A DNA stretch of 64,000 bases from Gp6-AA40 sp036274155 (GTDB taxonomy: Bacteria > Acidobacteriota > Vicinamibacteria > Vicinamibacterales > UBA2999), in NCBI GenBank assembly GCA_036274155.1, contig DASUGH010000015.1:15590-79589 (forward strand), in the 5' to 3' direction. Below are positions 9,454 through 17,115 of the stretch, one piece after another (positions within the stretch are counted from its first letter, which is position 1; each line of letters starts with the position of its first letter). The notes beneath the pieces are model-generated. The model was given only the letters and a program-made list of their open reading frames with translations, did no database searches and was not told where the DNA came from. A program made the position numbers and the translations under genes.

Positions 9454-9600
9454 CTACTCCCAGCGGAAGACTTTCGCCGAGATGGTCGTGCAGATCTCTC
9501 CCTCCCGCACGTCGAACGAGACATCGTCGACGGCAACGGTGGATCCATAGGTCTTGCGAATGTTCGAGACCTGAACGACCGGAGCGTCCGCGGGCACCAT
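9454..9600 (-). pseudogene. Remnant of an ABC transporter ATP-binding protein
   Basis: A 48-codon frame from ATG 9600 to TAG. Residues 8-35 are the typical start of an ABC ATPase ('VVQVSNIRKTYGSTVAVDDV' then SFDVREGEI), but the Walker A segment that should follow is absent. The last 13 residues are unrelated to an ATPase (ending SAKVFRWE). The tail faintly resembles the C-terminal 'AK.FR' segment of ABC-2 permeases, so one internal deletion that joined the start of an ATPase gene to the end of its permease partner is possible. That part is speculative. The product cannot be a working ATPase. Confidence 0.6.
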
Positions 9601-9766
9601 CAGATGCTATCCCGGCAGGACGACCGGAAGGCGGGATCCCAGGTGCGGCAGGGATCCATCTGCGCGCGGTCGAGAAGAGGCACTGAGATCGCCGTGAATG
9701 CAATGGCAGGAGGCCGGAGGCGGGAGGCACGAGGGAAGAGGTAGGATGTAAGACGCTTCCACTCAA
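9601..9766. other. Intergenic region upstream of the epimerase
   Basis: No coding signal was seen. The second half is purine-rich and low in complexity (ggcaggaggccggaggcggg and onward, about 9704-9745). It probably holds the promoter and leader of the glycan operon, but no convincing -35/-10 pair can be named. Confidence 0.4.
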
Positions 9767-10765
9767 ATGAGCACCGTTCTGGTCACCGGAGGCGCCGGCT
9801 TCATCGGCTCTCACGTCGCGGAATCGCTGCTGGCGCGCCGTCACGCGGTGACGGTGCTCGACGATCTCAGTGGAGGGTTCGAGCAGAACGTGCCGGCAGG
9901 CGCGCGTTTCGTGCGCGGCAGCGTCACCGATCACGAGCTCGTCGACCGCGTGTTCGCCGACGGCAGGTTCGACTACGTCTATCACCTGGCCGCCTACGCG
10001 GCGGAGGGGCTGAGCCACTTCATCCGCCGCTACAATTACACGAGCAACGTGATTGGCAGCGTCAACGTCATCAACGCTGCTGTCAACCACGACGTCGAGG
10101 GACTGGTCTTCGCATCGTCGATCGCCGTCTATGGCAGCAGCCCGGCGCTTCCGGTGACCGAGGCCACGCTGCTCCAGCCCGAGGATCCGTATGGCGTCGC
10201 CAAGCATGCCGTCGAGTGCGATCTGCGTTCGAGCCACAGCCTGTTCGGCCTGAAGTTCATGATCTTCCGTCCGCACAACGTGTTCGGGCCACGGCAGAAC
10301 ATCGGCGATCCCTATCGCAACGTCGTCGGGATCTTCATGAACCAGATCCTCCAGGGCCTGCCGATGACCATCTTCGGCAACGGCGCGCAGACCCGTGCCT
10401 TCAGCTACATCGACGATGTGGCGCCGCTGATGGCGGAGGCGATCGAGGTGCCGCAGGCGTGGAATCAGGTGTTCAACATCGGCGCCGACACGCCGTCTTC
10501 GCTCAATGACCTGGCGCGGCGAGTCGCTTCGGTGATGGGGGTGCCGCCGCAGGTGGTCTATCTGCCGGCGCGTCACGAGGTGCAGCACGTGCACGCGTCG
10601 CACGAGTGCCTGGCTCGTGTCTTTGGCGAGCGGCAGAAGACCACGCTCGACGAGGGTCTCGCGAAGACGGCGGCGTGGGTCCGCCGCCACGGCGCCCGTC
10701 GCGGGTCGGCGTTCCAGGCGATCGAGATCTCGAAGAATCTGCCGGCCGCGTGGGTCACGCCATGA
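9767..10765 (+). CDS. NAD-dependent nucleotide-sugar epimerase/dehydratase (extended SDR)
   Basis: 332 residues. The Rossmann motif TGGAGFIG is at residues 7-14, DDL is at the NAD ribose position, and the SDR catalytic elements are present ('FASSIAVYG' with Ser, and YGVAK with Tyr/Lys). It also has the 'RPHNVFGPRQ' and 'FSYIDDVA' motifs seen in UDP-glucose 4-epimerase-like proteins. It acts in the cytoplasm, interconverting or modifying nucleotide sugars; the exact substrate is unclear. It is first in a run of glycan genes (GT2, membrane GT-like protein), which suggests supply of sugar donors for surface polysaccharide. Confidence 0.85.
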   Translation: MSTVLVTGGAGFIGSHVAESLLARRHAVTVLDDLSGGFEQNVPAGARFVRGSVTDHELVDRVFADGRFDYVYHLAAYAAEGLSHFIRRYNYTSNVIGSVNVINAAVNHDVEGLVFASSIAVYGSSPALPVTEATLLQPEDPYGVAKHAVECDLRSSHSLFGLKFMIFRPHNVFGPRQNIGDPYRNVVGIFMNQILQGLPMTIFGNGAQTRAFSYIDDVAPLMAEAIEVPQAWNQVFNIGADTPSSLNDLARRVASVMGVPPQVVYLPARHEVQHVHASHECLARVFGERQKTTLDEGLAKTAAWVRRHGARRGSAFQAIEISKNLPAAWVTP

Positions 10766-10768
10766 TCA

Positions 10769-10836
10769 GTCCGGCTCAAGCCGGACACCACGGACGACGG
10801 GAACGGCTGTGAGTGTCCGGCGTCCGCCTTGCGGAC
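10769..10836. repeat. Two short REP-like hairpins
   Basis: GTCCGGCTCAAGCCGGAC (10769-10786) is a perfect palindrome with a 4-base loop, just after the epimerase stop codon. A second hairpin, GTCCGCCTTGCGGAC, lies at 10822-10836. Both resemble the hairpin at 1805-1824. They could act as mRNA stabilisers or weak terminators inside the glycan operon. Confidence 0.65.
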
Positions 10837-10876
10837 CTGTCACGAGTCGCGAGAGCTGAGGCACACTGAGCCAGAC

Positions 10877-11578
10877 ATGTACGGAGGGAAGACCGTTTCC
10901 GTTGTCCTGCCCGCCTTCAACGAGGCGCTCTCGATCCGCGCCGCCGTCGAGGACTTCTTCGTCGCCGGCGTCGTGGACGAGGTCGTCGTCGTGGACAACA
11001 ACTCCCGGGACGGTACCGCCGAGCAGGCCGCTCTGACGCGGGCGCGTGTGGTTCACGAAGCCGCGCAGGGGTACGGGCACGCGCTCCGCCGCGGTCTGCG
11101 CGAGGCGCATGGCGACCTGGTGATCCTGGCCGAGCCCGATGGCACGTTCGTGGGCCGCGACGTGCTGAAGCTGCTCGCCTACGCCGAAGACTTCGACATG
11201 GTGTGCGGCACCCGCACGACGCGCGAGCTGGTGTGGGAGCAAGCCAACATGGGCTGGTTTCTGCGCATCGGCAACGTCGTCGTCGCCAAGATGATCCAGG
11301 TCCTCTACGACGGGCCGTCGCTGACCGACTGCGGCTGCACGTTGCGCCTGGCGCATCGCGCGGCGCTGATGCGCATCCTCGACGATCTGCAGGTGGGCGG
11401 CTCGCACTTCCTGCCCGAGATGGTCATTGTCGGCCTGCGCAAGGGGCTGCGGATCATCGAGGTGCCGGTGAACTACCGCGGCCGTGTCGGCGAGTCGAAG
11501 ATCACCGGCACGCTGCGCGGGACGCTGCGCACCGGCTTCCGCATGATCGGTCTCATCCTGCGATTTCGCCTCTCATGA
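10877..11578 (+). CDS. Family 2 glycosyltransferase (dolichyl-phosphate-mannose-synthase-like)
   Basis: 233 residues from ATG 10877; the upstream extension of the frame has no family match. It is a GT-A fold protein: 'VSVVLPAFNEALSIRAAVED' at the N terminus, 'VVVVDNNSRDGT', the acidic 'AEPDGTF' at the metal-binding position, and C-terminal 'EVPVNYRGRVGESKITGTLR'. These are hallmarks of GT2 enzymes that glycosylate polyprenyl phosphate. It is probably cytoplasmic and membrane-peripheral. Its stop codon overlaps the start of the next gene (ATGA), so the membrane protein at 11575 is translationally coupled and may use the lipid-linked sugar made here. Confidence 0.85.
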   Translation: MYGGKTVSVVLPAFNEALSIRAAVEDFFVAGVVDEVVVVDNNSRDGTAEQAALTRARVVHEAAQGYGHALRRGLREAHGDLVILAEPDGTFVGRDVLKLLAYAEDFDMVCGTRTTRELVWEQANMGWFLRIGNVVVAKMIQVLYDGPSLTDCGCTLRLAHRAALMRILDDLQVGGSHFLPEMVIVGLRKGLRIIEVPVNYRGRVGESKITGTLRGTLRTGFRMIGLILRFRLS

Positions 11579-13161
11579 CCATCCGGCCGCGCCTGGCGTG
11601 GCTTGCGATCGCGCTGGCCGCGTCGCTGCCGTATCTCCCGGCCGTCGACGACTACTTCGTCAACGACGACTTCGGCGTCGTCTCGCTCCTGTCAGAGAAG
11701 CCGGCGTCGGCGTTCTTCGGCTGGTTCACCCGGACGTGGATGGACGATATCTGGGGCTCCACGCCCGACGAGCTCCGTCCGTTTCCAGCCGTCACGTATC
11801 AACTGACGTCGTTGTGGGGTGCGGGGTCGCCGATTGCCAACCACCTGCTCAACATCGCCTTCCACGTCGCCAACGCGCTGCTCGTCTACGCCGTTGCCGT
11901 CACGGCCGCTGGCCTCCCGGTTCCGGCGGCCACCTGGGCCGCGCTCGCGTTCGCCCTCCTGCCGTCGCAGGCCGAGACGGTGGCGTGGGTCACCGGGCGT
12001 GTCGACTCGATGCCCGCCGCCTTCTACACCGCTGCGTTCCTTGCCTACGTCGTCTGGCGCGCGCGGACGTGTTCGACCGGGGCACACCGTTTCTACCTCG
12101 CGTCGATCGCTCTGTACTTTGTCGCTCTGTTCACCAAGCAGAACACGGTGACGCTCCCGGTGGCGATCGTGCTCTACGACCTGATCGTCGCGCGACGGCC
12201 GATGCGAGTCACATGGGCATGGTTGAGCCCCTACGTCCCTTTCGTCGTGATGACAGCCGGCTTTCTGCTGCTTCGTTACGTGCGATTCGGCGAGGCGGCA
12301 AGGGAAAGCTATTTCGGCACGGAGGCGGTGGCGCTTTTCGTCGAGACCTCCGGCCGGCATCTCCAGCGGCTGGTTGCGGGGCAGGTGATGTCAGGTGCGG
12401 CCGTGGCTGCGGCCGTTGCCGTCGCCGGCGCGGTGGTGGTCGGTCTGGCGTTTCGCAGCGACATCGATCGCGGGCATGCCGCGCGGACGGTGGTGTTCTT
12501 CGGGGTCATCTGGACTGCGCTCGGCATCGCCCCGACGCTGCTGGCAACCTACGAGTCGCCGCGCCATATCTATCTGGCATCCGTCGGCTCGACAATCGCC
12601 TTCGCCATAGGCGGCACGGTCGCGTGGCACTCCCGTCTCTCGCGTCTGGTCAAGCCGGCGGTTGCCACGGTTGGCGCACTCGTGCTCGGCTTCTACGCCG
12701 TCCGGTTGCAGGCCGGCGTGCGCGACTGGGGAGTCCGAGCCAGGGTGTCGCATCAGGCCGTTGTCGATTTGGAACGGGAGGCGCTCGCATCGCCGGAGGG
12801 GAGCCTGGTGATCGCCGGCGCGCCGGTCAGCAGCTGGCGGTGGTCGTTGCCGTTTGCGGCCAGGCCGCCGTTTGCCCGCAGCGATCTGACGCGCCGCGTC
12901 ACGCTGTTGTACCCGGAGCTGTTGCACTGCTGCTCTCTGCGGTGGGTGCAGGACGCGCGTCGCGCACTCGAGACGTGGGCCAGCCGCACCGACGCACCAC
13001 CGGTCATCGTGCTGGAGTGGGACGCGAGCACCGGCAGGCTGTCGCGGATCACCGACCGCGAACAGCCATACCTGCGATCCGTCATGCGCGAGTTGCGCAA
13101 CGTGAGCGACCCGTTGGCGTTCCGGAGCGCTCTGGCAAGCGTAGTCAACCCCCTCCGGTGA
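11575..13161 (+). CDS. Multipass membrane glycosyltransferase-like protein (GT39/TMTC-like)
   Basis: 528 residues from ATG 11575, inside the ATGA overlap with the GT2 gene. About ten hydrophobic segments span residues 1-390, followed by a soluble C-terminal domain. The early luminal loop has 'VDDYFVNDDFG' (acidic pair after the first helix) and 'FPAVTYQLTSLWGAGSPIAN' followed by LLNIAFHVANALL, as in lipid-sugar-dependent GT-C enzymes of the PMT/TMTC type. Later it has 'ALLPSQAETVAWVTGRVD'. It likely transfers a sugar from polyprenyl phosphate on the outer face of the membrane. The acceptor is unknown. Confidence 0.75.
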   Translation: MTIRPRLAWLAIALAASLPYLPAVDDYFVNDDFGVVSLLSEKPASAFFGWFTRTWMDDIWGSTPDELRPFPAVTYQLTSLWGAGSPIANHLLNIAFHVANALLVYAVAVTAAGLPVPAATWAALAFALLPSQAETVAWVTGRVDSMPAAFYTAAFLAYVVWRARTCSTGAHRFYLASIALYFVALFTKQNTVTLPVAIVLYDLIVARRPMRVTWAWLSPYVPFVVMTAGFLLLRYVRFGEAARESYFGTEAVALFVETSGRHLQRLVAGQVMSGAAVAAAVAVAGAVVVGLAFRSDIDRGHAARTVVFFGVIWTALGIAPTLLATYESPRHIYLASVGSTIAFAIGGTVAWHSRLSRLVKPAVATVGALVLGFYAVRLQAGVRDWGVRARVSHQAVVDLEREALASPEGSLVIAGAPVSSWRWSLPFAARPPFARSDLTRRVTLLYPELLHCCSLRWVQDARRALETWASRTDAPPVIVLEWDASTGRLSRITDREQPYLRSVMRELRNVSDPLAFRSALASVVNPLR

Positions 13162-13288
13162 TTCGCACCGGCAGGTTCATCTCGCGCGCAAGCCCCGCCC
13201 CAATGCGCGCTTGCGGAGGAGGCAGGGTCCGACCTGCGCGCCCCGCCGCCAGCTGTTCATTCGCGCCGATTGTCAGTCGGCGGCCGGC

Positions 13289-14170
13289 TCAAGGCTGGGC
13301 AGCCTCGAGGGACACATCGAAGACCCTCACGCCCAGCTCACGCTTGTCGCCGCTTCCGCCGGGCAGCTGTGCAGGGACGAACGTCCTGTCGACCACGAGC
13401 GTCAAGCGTGCGATGTCGTCGCTGCCAAGCAAGGGGACTGTCACCGGAAGGCGGTGCGTCTCCCGTTTGCCAGGCCGCACCTCGAACGAGCCCACGTCCG
13501 CGTCGCCGGAGCGGACCGTGACCCGTTGCGCCGCACCAAGTCCGGTAACCGGCTGATCGAGGTCGATCACCAACGTCGCGTCGCGTCTCGGGTTGCGCAG
13601 CCACAGCTTGCTCGTCCCCGTGGACCAGCGCCACCCGATGTCTTGTGCGTTGTCGGGTACTTCGACGGTGTGCCAGCCCTCGAGGTAGATGGCCGGCGGC
13701 TCGCCGCCGCCGGTGACGTCGAACGCTGCCACCTGATAGGAACGGCGCCCCCGGTCGTTACCCGAGAGCGGCAGACGCTCACCGGTTCGTGATGAGTACA
13801 GGCCGACCTCCAGGGTGAAGTGGCCTTCGGCGACACGCCGTGGAATCAGCATCGATTGCGTATATTCGATCGACGTGCCGGGCTTCCACTGGCGCGTCGG
13901 GGTTGGTGGCTCGTGATCGTTCGTCCACACCTGTTTTCCGTCCTTGTCCATCGCGTGCACGAAGACGACGTAGTCCTCGAGAAACGGTTGGGCCGTGGGC
14001 GGGATCGCGAACCGGTAGGTGACCGCCACCTGGCGGCCGAGGGGGACCCTGCTCGATGCCAATGTCAGAGTGGGAGCTGCGACGGGCGGCGCCTCGTCTG
14101 GCCGGCTCGAACAGGCGGCGGTCGCAACGAGCGTCGCGAGCACAATCCGCCCAGAGGCACGCTGGATCAT
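13289..14170 (-). CDS. Putative exported lipoprotein, beta-sandwich type
   Basis: 293 residues from ATG 14170; upstream in-frame codons run into the tandem repeat and are rejected. The N terminus 'MIQRASGRIVLATLVATAAC' has a lipobox-like LVATAAC. The mature protein looks all-beta ('VPLGRQVAVTYRFAIPPTAQ', 'EGHFTLEVGLYSSRTGERLP', 'TLVIDLDQPVTGLGAAQRVT'), resembling immunoglobulin-like or carbohydrate-binding modules. The family is not recognised. It lies among glycan genes, divergent from the FkbM methyltransferase, and may act on or bind surface glycan. Confidence 0.65.
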   Translation of the reverse strand: MIQRASGRIVLATLVATAACSSRPDEAPPVAAPTLTLASSRVPLGRQVAVTYRFAIPPTAQPFLEDYVVFVHAMDKDGKQVWTNDHEPPTPTRQWKPGTSIEYTQSMLIPRRVAEGHFTLEVGLYSSRTGERLPLSGNDRGRRSYQVAAFDVTGGGEPPAIYLEGWHTVEVPDNAQDIGWRWSTGTSKLWLRNPRRDATLVIDLDQPVTGLGAAQRVTVRSGDADVGSFEVRPGKRETHRLPVTVPLLGSDDIARLTLVVDRTFVPAQLPGGSGDKRELGVRVFDVSLEAAQP

Positions 14171-14217
14171 TCGTCCGACGTTCTGCACGAATCTTCCTGT
14201 GGCGGCAGTATAGAGCA

Positions 14218-14413
14218 GGGTGCGAGGGTGCGAGGGTGCGAGGGTGCGAGGGTGCGAGGGTGCGAGGGTGCGAGGGTGCGAGGGGTGCGAGGGTGCGAGG
14301 GTGCGAGGGTGCGAGGGTGCGAGGTGCGAAGGTGCGCGGGGTGCGAGGTGCGAAGGTGCGCGGGGTGCGAGGTGCGAGGTGCGAAGGTGCGATCGTGCAA
14401 AGGTGCGAAGGCA
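14218..14413. repeat. GGTGCGAG satellite tract (locus 1 of 3)
   Basis: Nearly 200 bases of an 8-base unit GGTGCGAG, first perfect, then degenerate (GGTGCGAAGGTGCGCGGG variants). It occupies the divergent intergenic region between the lipoprotein and the FkbM methyltransferase. Related tracts lie at 38081-38136 and, in the opposite orientation, 39843-40018. The G-rich strand could form unusual structures. The apparent Arg/Gly-rich reading frames through it are products of the repeat. Confidence 0.9.
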
Positions 14414-14467
14414 CTGGGCAAAGTCTGGTTGACAACACTTGACGAGCCTCACTACGCTCGATTCGGC

Positions 14468-15346
14468 ATGAGCGCATCCGGTCTCACATGGCAGCGGCGT
14501 CTCGCCGATACGATGAATCTGTTTCTCACCCGCGCCGGCATGCGTGTCGTGAGGGCGTCCTCGAACGATCACTATCTGCTTCAGGGATACACCGAAGTTG
14601 TCTGCGACGGTGTCCCGATGCGCTTCGATCCGCAGCACGCGCCGTTCTGGACGGTGTATCGCGATCAACGGTGGGAACCGGGCACGCTCGCCATCCTGCA
14701 GCGATACCTCACCGCCGATTCCGTGTACTACGACATCGGCGCGTGGATCGGGCCGACGGTGGTCTATGCGGCGCAGCGCTGCAAGACCGTCTACGCCTTC
14801 GAGCCTGATCCGGTCGCGTACCGCTACCTGCTCGAGAACATCACCAACAACCGGCTGACGAACGTGCGCGCGTTCAACCTCGCCGTGGCCGGCACGTCAG
14901 GCGTCTCGCAGCTCCACAGCTTCGGGACGAGGCTGGGCGACAGCATGAGCAGCCTGCTCCCGCAGGCCGACAACTCGTCCGGCTGGCCGGTGACGCGCGT
15001 GACGATCGACACGCTCGTGAACGAGCTGGGCTGCGCGAAGCCCGATTTCGTCAAGGTCGACATCGAGGGCGGAGAGTTCGAGCTGCTGCCGGCGTTGCGC
15101 AACTATCTGGAGCGCTGGAAGCCGGTGGTGTATCTGTCGCTGCACGCACCGTTTCTTCCCGTCGAACAGCGCGAGGATCGGCTGCGCGCGCTCGCCCGGG
15201 CGCTGGACTTCTATCCCGCCGTCGTCGACTACTACGATGAGTCCGACCGCGGGTCTTCACCCGCGTTCACGCTCGCGGATCTGCCGGCATCGCCCTATCG
15301 CGAGGAGTTCGGCACCTTGCTGCTCCTGCCGTCGACCGCGGCGTAA
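14468..15346 (+). CDS. FkbM family SAM-dependent methyltransferase
   Basis: 292 residues from ATG 14468; the longer open frame upstream is translated repeat. The SAM-binding motif I 'YYDIGAWIGPTVVYAA' (about residue 92), the acidic 'VYAFEPDPVAYRYLLENI', and the FkbM hallmark 'PDFVKVDIEGGEFELLPAL' are all present. FkbM enzymes O-methylate sugars or polyketides. With an epimerase and glycosyltransferases upstream, methylation of a surface glycan is the likeliest role (inference). ATG 14513 (MNLFLTRAGMR) is an alternative start. Confidence 0.85.
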   Translation: MSASGLTWQRRLADTMNLFLTRAGMRVVRASSNDHYLLQGYTEVVCDGVPMRFDPQHAPFWTVYRDQRWEPGTLAILQRYLTADSVYYDIGAWIGPTVVYAAQRCKTVYAFEPDPVAYRYLLENITNNRLTNVRAFNLAVAGTSGVSQLHSFGTRLGDSMSSLLPQADNSSGWPVTRVTIDTLVNELGCAKPDFVKVDIEGGEFELLPALRNYLERWKPVVYLSLHAPFLPVEQREDRLRALARALDFYPAVVDYYDESDRGSSPAFTLADLPASPYREEFGTLLLLPSTAA

Positions 15347-15383
15347 TCGCCCTTCACCCTGACTCGGGATCCCGAAAGCCGCT

Positions 15384-16277
15384 CTACTTCTTCGCCAGCT
15401 CGTCATAGAGCTGGCCGAAGAACTGCGCGTTCAGCTGCCAGCCGAGATCGTCTGTCTTCACCTGCGACGCCAGCTGATCGCGCGTCGCGCCGGCCTTGAT
15501 CGCATCGGATGCGCGGCTGACGAGCGACGCGAATCGCGTTCGAAAGGCCTCGACCTCGGCGCGGCTCTTCGGCTCGCCGCGTCCGGGGATCGCCTGCTCG
15601 AAGTCGAGCTTCAGCACGCCGTCGAGGATCTGCGTCCATTCGACGGCGCTTCCGCCGTTGGCGAAGTCGACGATCGGCGCGTTGTCGGTGATCTGATCGC
15701 TGACCATGACGACCTTCAGATCCGGGAAGTACACCATCGTGTCATCGCCCGTGTGCCCGCGTCCGTACGAGTGCGCGTCGACCTGGGCACCGCCGAGTTT
15801 CAGCACGTAGTCCTTCGCGAACGTCTGGCCGGGCGGTCCGGGAATGTCCTTCGTCCTCGGATCGCTCGCCATCCGCGTCTTCAGCGCCTCGAGGCCGATC
15901 ACCTGGGCGCCGGCGTCGATGAACTTCTGGTTGTTGCCGACGTGATCGGGATGATGGTGCGTGTTGAGCACGTACTTGACCGGTACGTTCGACACGGAGC
16001 GAATCTCCTCCATCAGCCGGTTGTAGTTCTCGTCGCTCGGGTTCTTCGTGTCGACGACGATCAGTCCCTCGCCGGTCACACGAATCAGCGTGTTCGCGCC
16101 GCCCCCCGTCACCATGTACAGGTTCGGCTTGAGCAGGCGGATCTTTTCGACGGTCTGTCCCGCCGCCGGCCCTCTTCCGCCACGGCCGCCACCTTGTGGC
16201 GCCTGCGGCGACGCGGTGACGGTGGCGATGCCGAGCGCCGCCGCCAACAGCACGACGAAAAATGTAATCCGGTTCAT
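15384..16277 (-). CDS. Exported MBL-fold metallo-hydrolase
   Basis: 297 residues, with signal peptide 1-23 (cut near TASPQ) and a Gly/Arg-rich linker. The metallo-beta-lactamase motif THHHPDHVGN (HxHxDH) is intact, as are 'GRGHTGDDTMVYFPD' and the C-terminal 'IPGRGEP'. A dinuclear zinc site is expected. Substrates of exported MBL proteins vary (lactams, lactones, phosphoesters), so none is assigned. An AAGGAG ribosome site precedes the ATG. A 9-base tandem repeat lies directly upstream. Confidence 0.85.
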   Translation of the reverse strand: MNRITFFVVLLAAALGIATVTASPQAPQGGGRGGRGPAAGQTVEKIRLLKPNLYMVTGGGANTLIRVTGEGLIVVDTKNPSDENYNRLMEEIRSVSNVPVKYVLNTHHHPDHVGNNQKFIDAGAQVIGLEALKTRMASDPRTKDIPGPPGQTFAKDYVLKLGGAQVDAHSYGRGHTGDDTMVYFPDLKVVMVSDQITDNAPIVDFANGGSAVEWTQILDGVLKLDFEQAIPGRGEPKSRAEVEAFRTRFASLVSRASDAIKAGATRDQLASQVKTDDLGWQLNAQFFGQLYDELAKK

Positions 16278-16294
16278 CAGGGGCTCCTTCAGGG

Positions 16295-16348
16295 GGATCG
16301 TTCGGATCGTTCGGATCGTTCGGGTCGTTCGGGTCGTTCGGACCGTTC
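16295..16348. repeat. Six tandem copies of a 9-base unit
   Basis: Six consecutive 9-base units, GGATCGTTC three times, GGGTCGTTC twice and GGACCGTTC once. They lie 18 bases upstream of the MBL-fold start codon, within its leader or promoter. The unit is a multiple of three and keeps both strands open, which produces spurious Ser-Glu-Arg-Pro reading frames. Confidence 0.9.
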
Positions 16349-16458
16349 AGTCCAGTCCAACGGATGAGATTTCCCTTGTATGACGAGCGCGGCCGGAGAA
16401 TGATCGCCCCCCGCCTCACGGCGGCGCGTCCAACTTCCCCTCCGCAGGAGGATCTCAT

Positions 16459-16923
16459 ATGAGAACGCTCGTCTGCATTCTGACACTCGCTCTGGTCTCT
16501 ACGACGTACGCCGGAGGCACGGTTCCCTTCCACGCGGCAATCGACACGAATGTCGCCGTCGTTGGCGGAAGTCCGACGACACTCGATCTGGTGATCTCCG
16601 GCAACGGAAACGGCGCGCACGTGGGCCAGCTCGAGGTTGTCGGACCCTCGCACGTCGATCTCGTCGCGAACATTCAAACCGGAAGCTCGACGCTGAGTGC
16701 GGCAGACGGGTCGTCGTTCGACTTTTCGTTCGTCGGCACGGTCGTTCCGACTGGTCCGTCGCCGAGCGACCCTGTCACCTTCCAGGGGACCTGGCGCGTC
16801 ACCTCGGGGACGGGACGTTTCGAGAATGCCACCGGAGGTGGAACCTACAACGGCTCGGCGGCGATTCCGACCGGAGTCCTTTTCATGAATGGCGTGCTGA
16901 GCAACCCGGGCAGGGGGCACTAG
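16459..16923 (+). CDS. Small secreted protein, all-beta
   Basis: 154 residues with a clean signal peptide (1-18, cleavage after TYA) and an AGGAGG ribosome site 7 bases before the ATG. The mature part has 'FQGTWRVTSGTGRFENATGG' and 'GTYNGSA', a pattern seen in small exported proteins in which a beta-barrel (allene-oxide-cyclase or lipocalin-like) is suspected. No Cys residues occur after the signal. The role is unknown. It is divergent from the MBL gene. Confidence 0.75.
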   Translation: MRTLVCILTLALVSTTYAGGTVPFHAAIDTNVAVVGGSPTTLDLVISGNGNGAHVGQLEVVGPSHVDLVANIQTGSSTLSAADGSSFDFSFVGTVVPTGPSPSDPVTFQGTWRVTSGTGRFENATGGGTYNGSAAIPTGVLFMNGVLSNPGRGH

Positions 16924-16925
16924 AC

Positions 16926-17114
16926 CCCAGAGCTCACTTGTGTTGAGGATGCGAATCCCTGTGGAGACGACCGACCAGACTCGCCTGACCGCGCGAGAAG
17001 GCTGTGGGGATCAGCGAGCTCACGGAGCGCGCGTCCCGCGGCCCTCGACGCCCTCGCCGCGCGGTCCGGTCGCCGGAACCGGTATTCGCATCCTCAACAC
17101 AAGTCAGCTCTGGG
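16926..17114. mobile_element. 189-bp element with 31-bp terminal inverted repeats
   Basis: Arms 16926-16956 and 17084-17114 are inverted copies matching at 30 of 31 positions (left arm begins CCCAGAGCTCACTTGTGTTG). They enclose 127 bases without a gene and fill almost exactly the gap between two convergent stop codons (16923 and 17116). The structure resembles a miniature inverted-repeat element (MITE). No target-site duplication is clear, and no matching transposase is in the window. A long bidirectional terminator hairpin is the alternative. Confidence 0.6.
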
Positions 17115-17115
17115 T

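Noticed and set aside
5765..10690. A 1641-residue minus-strand open frame
   Set aside because: It runs antisense or out of frame through several clear genes, is Arg/His-rich, and shows no family motif. It is an artefact of high GC content.
14220..14442. Arg/Gly/Cys repeat peptides read from both strands
   Set aside because: Translation of the 8-base satellite gives open frames in any direction; there is no independent coding evidence.
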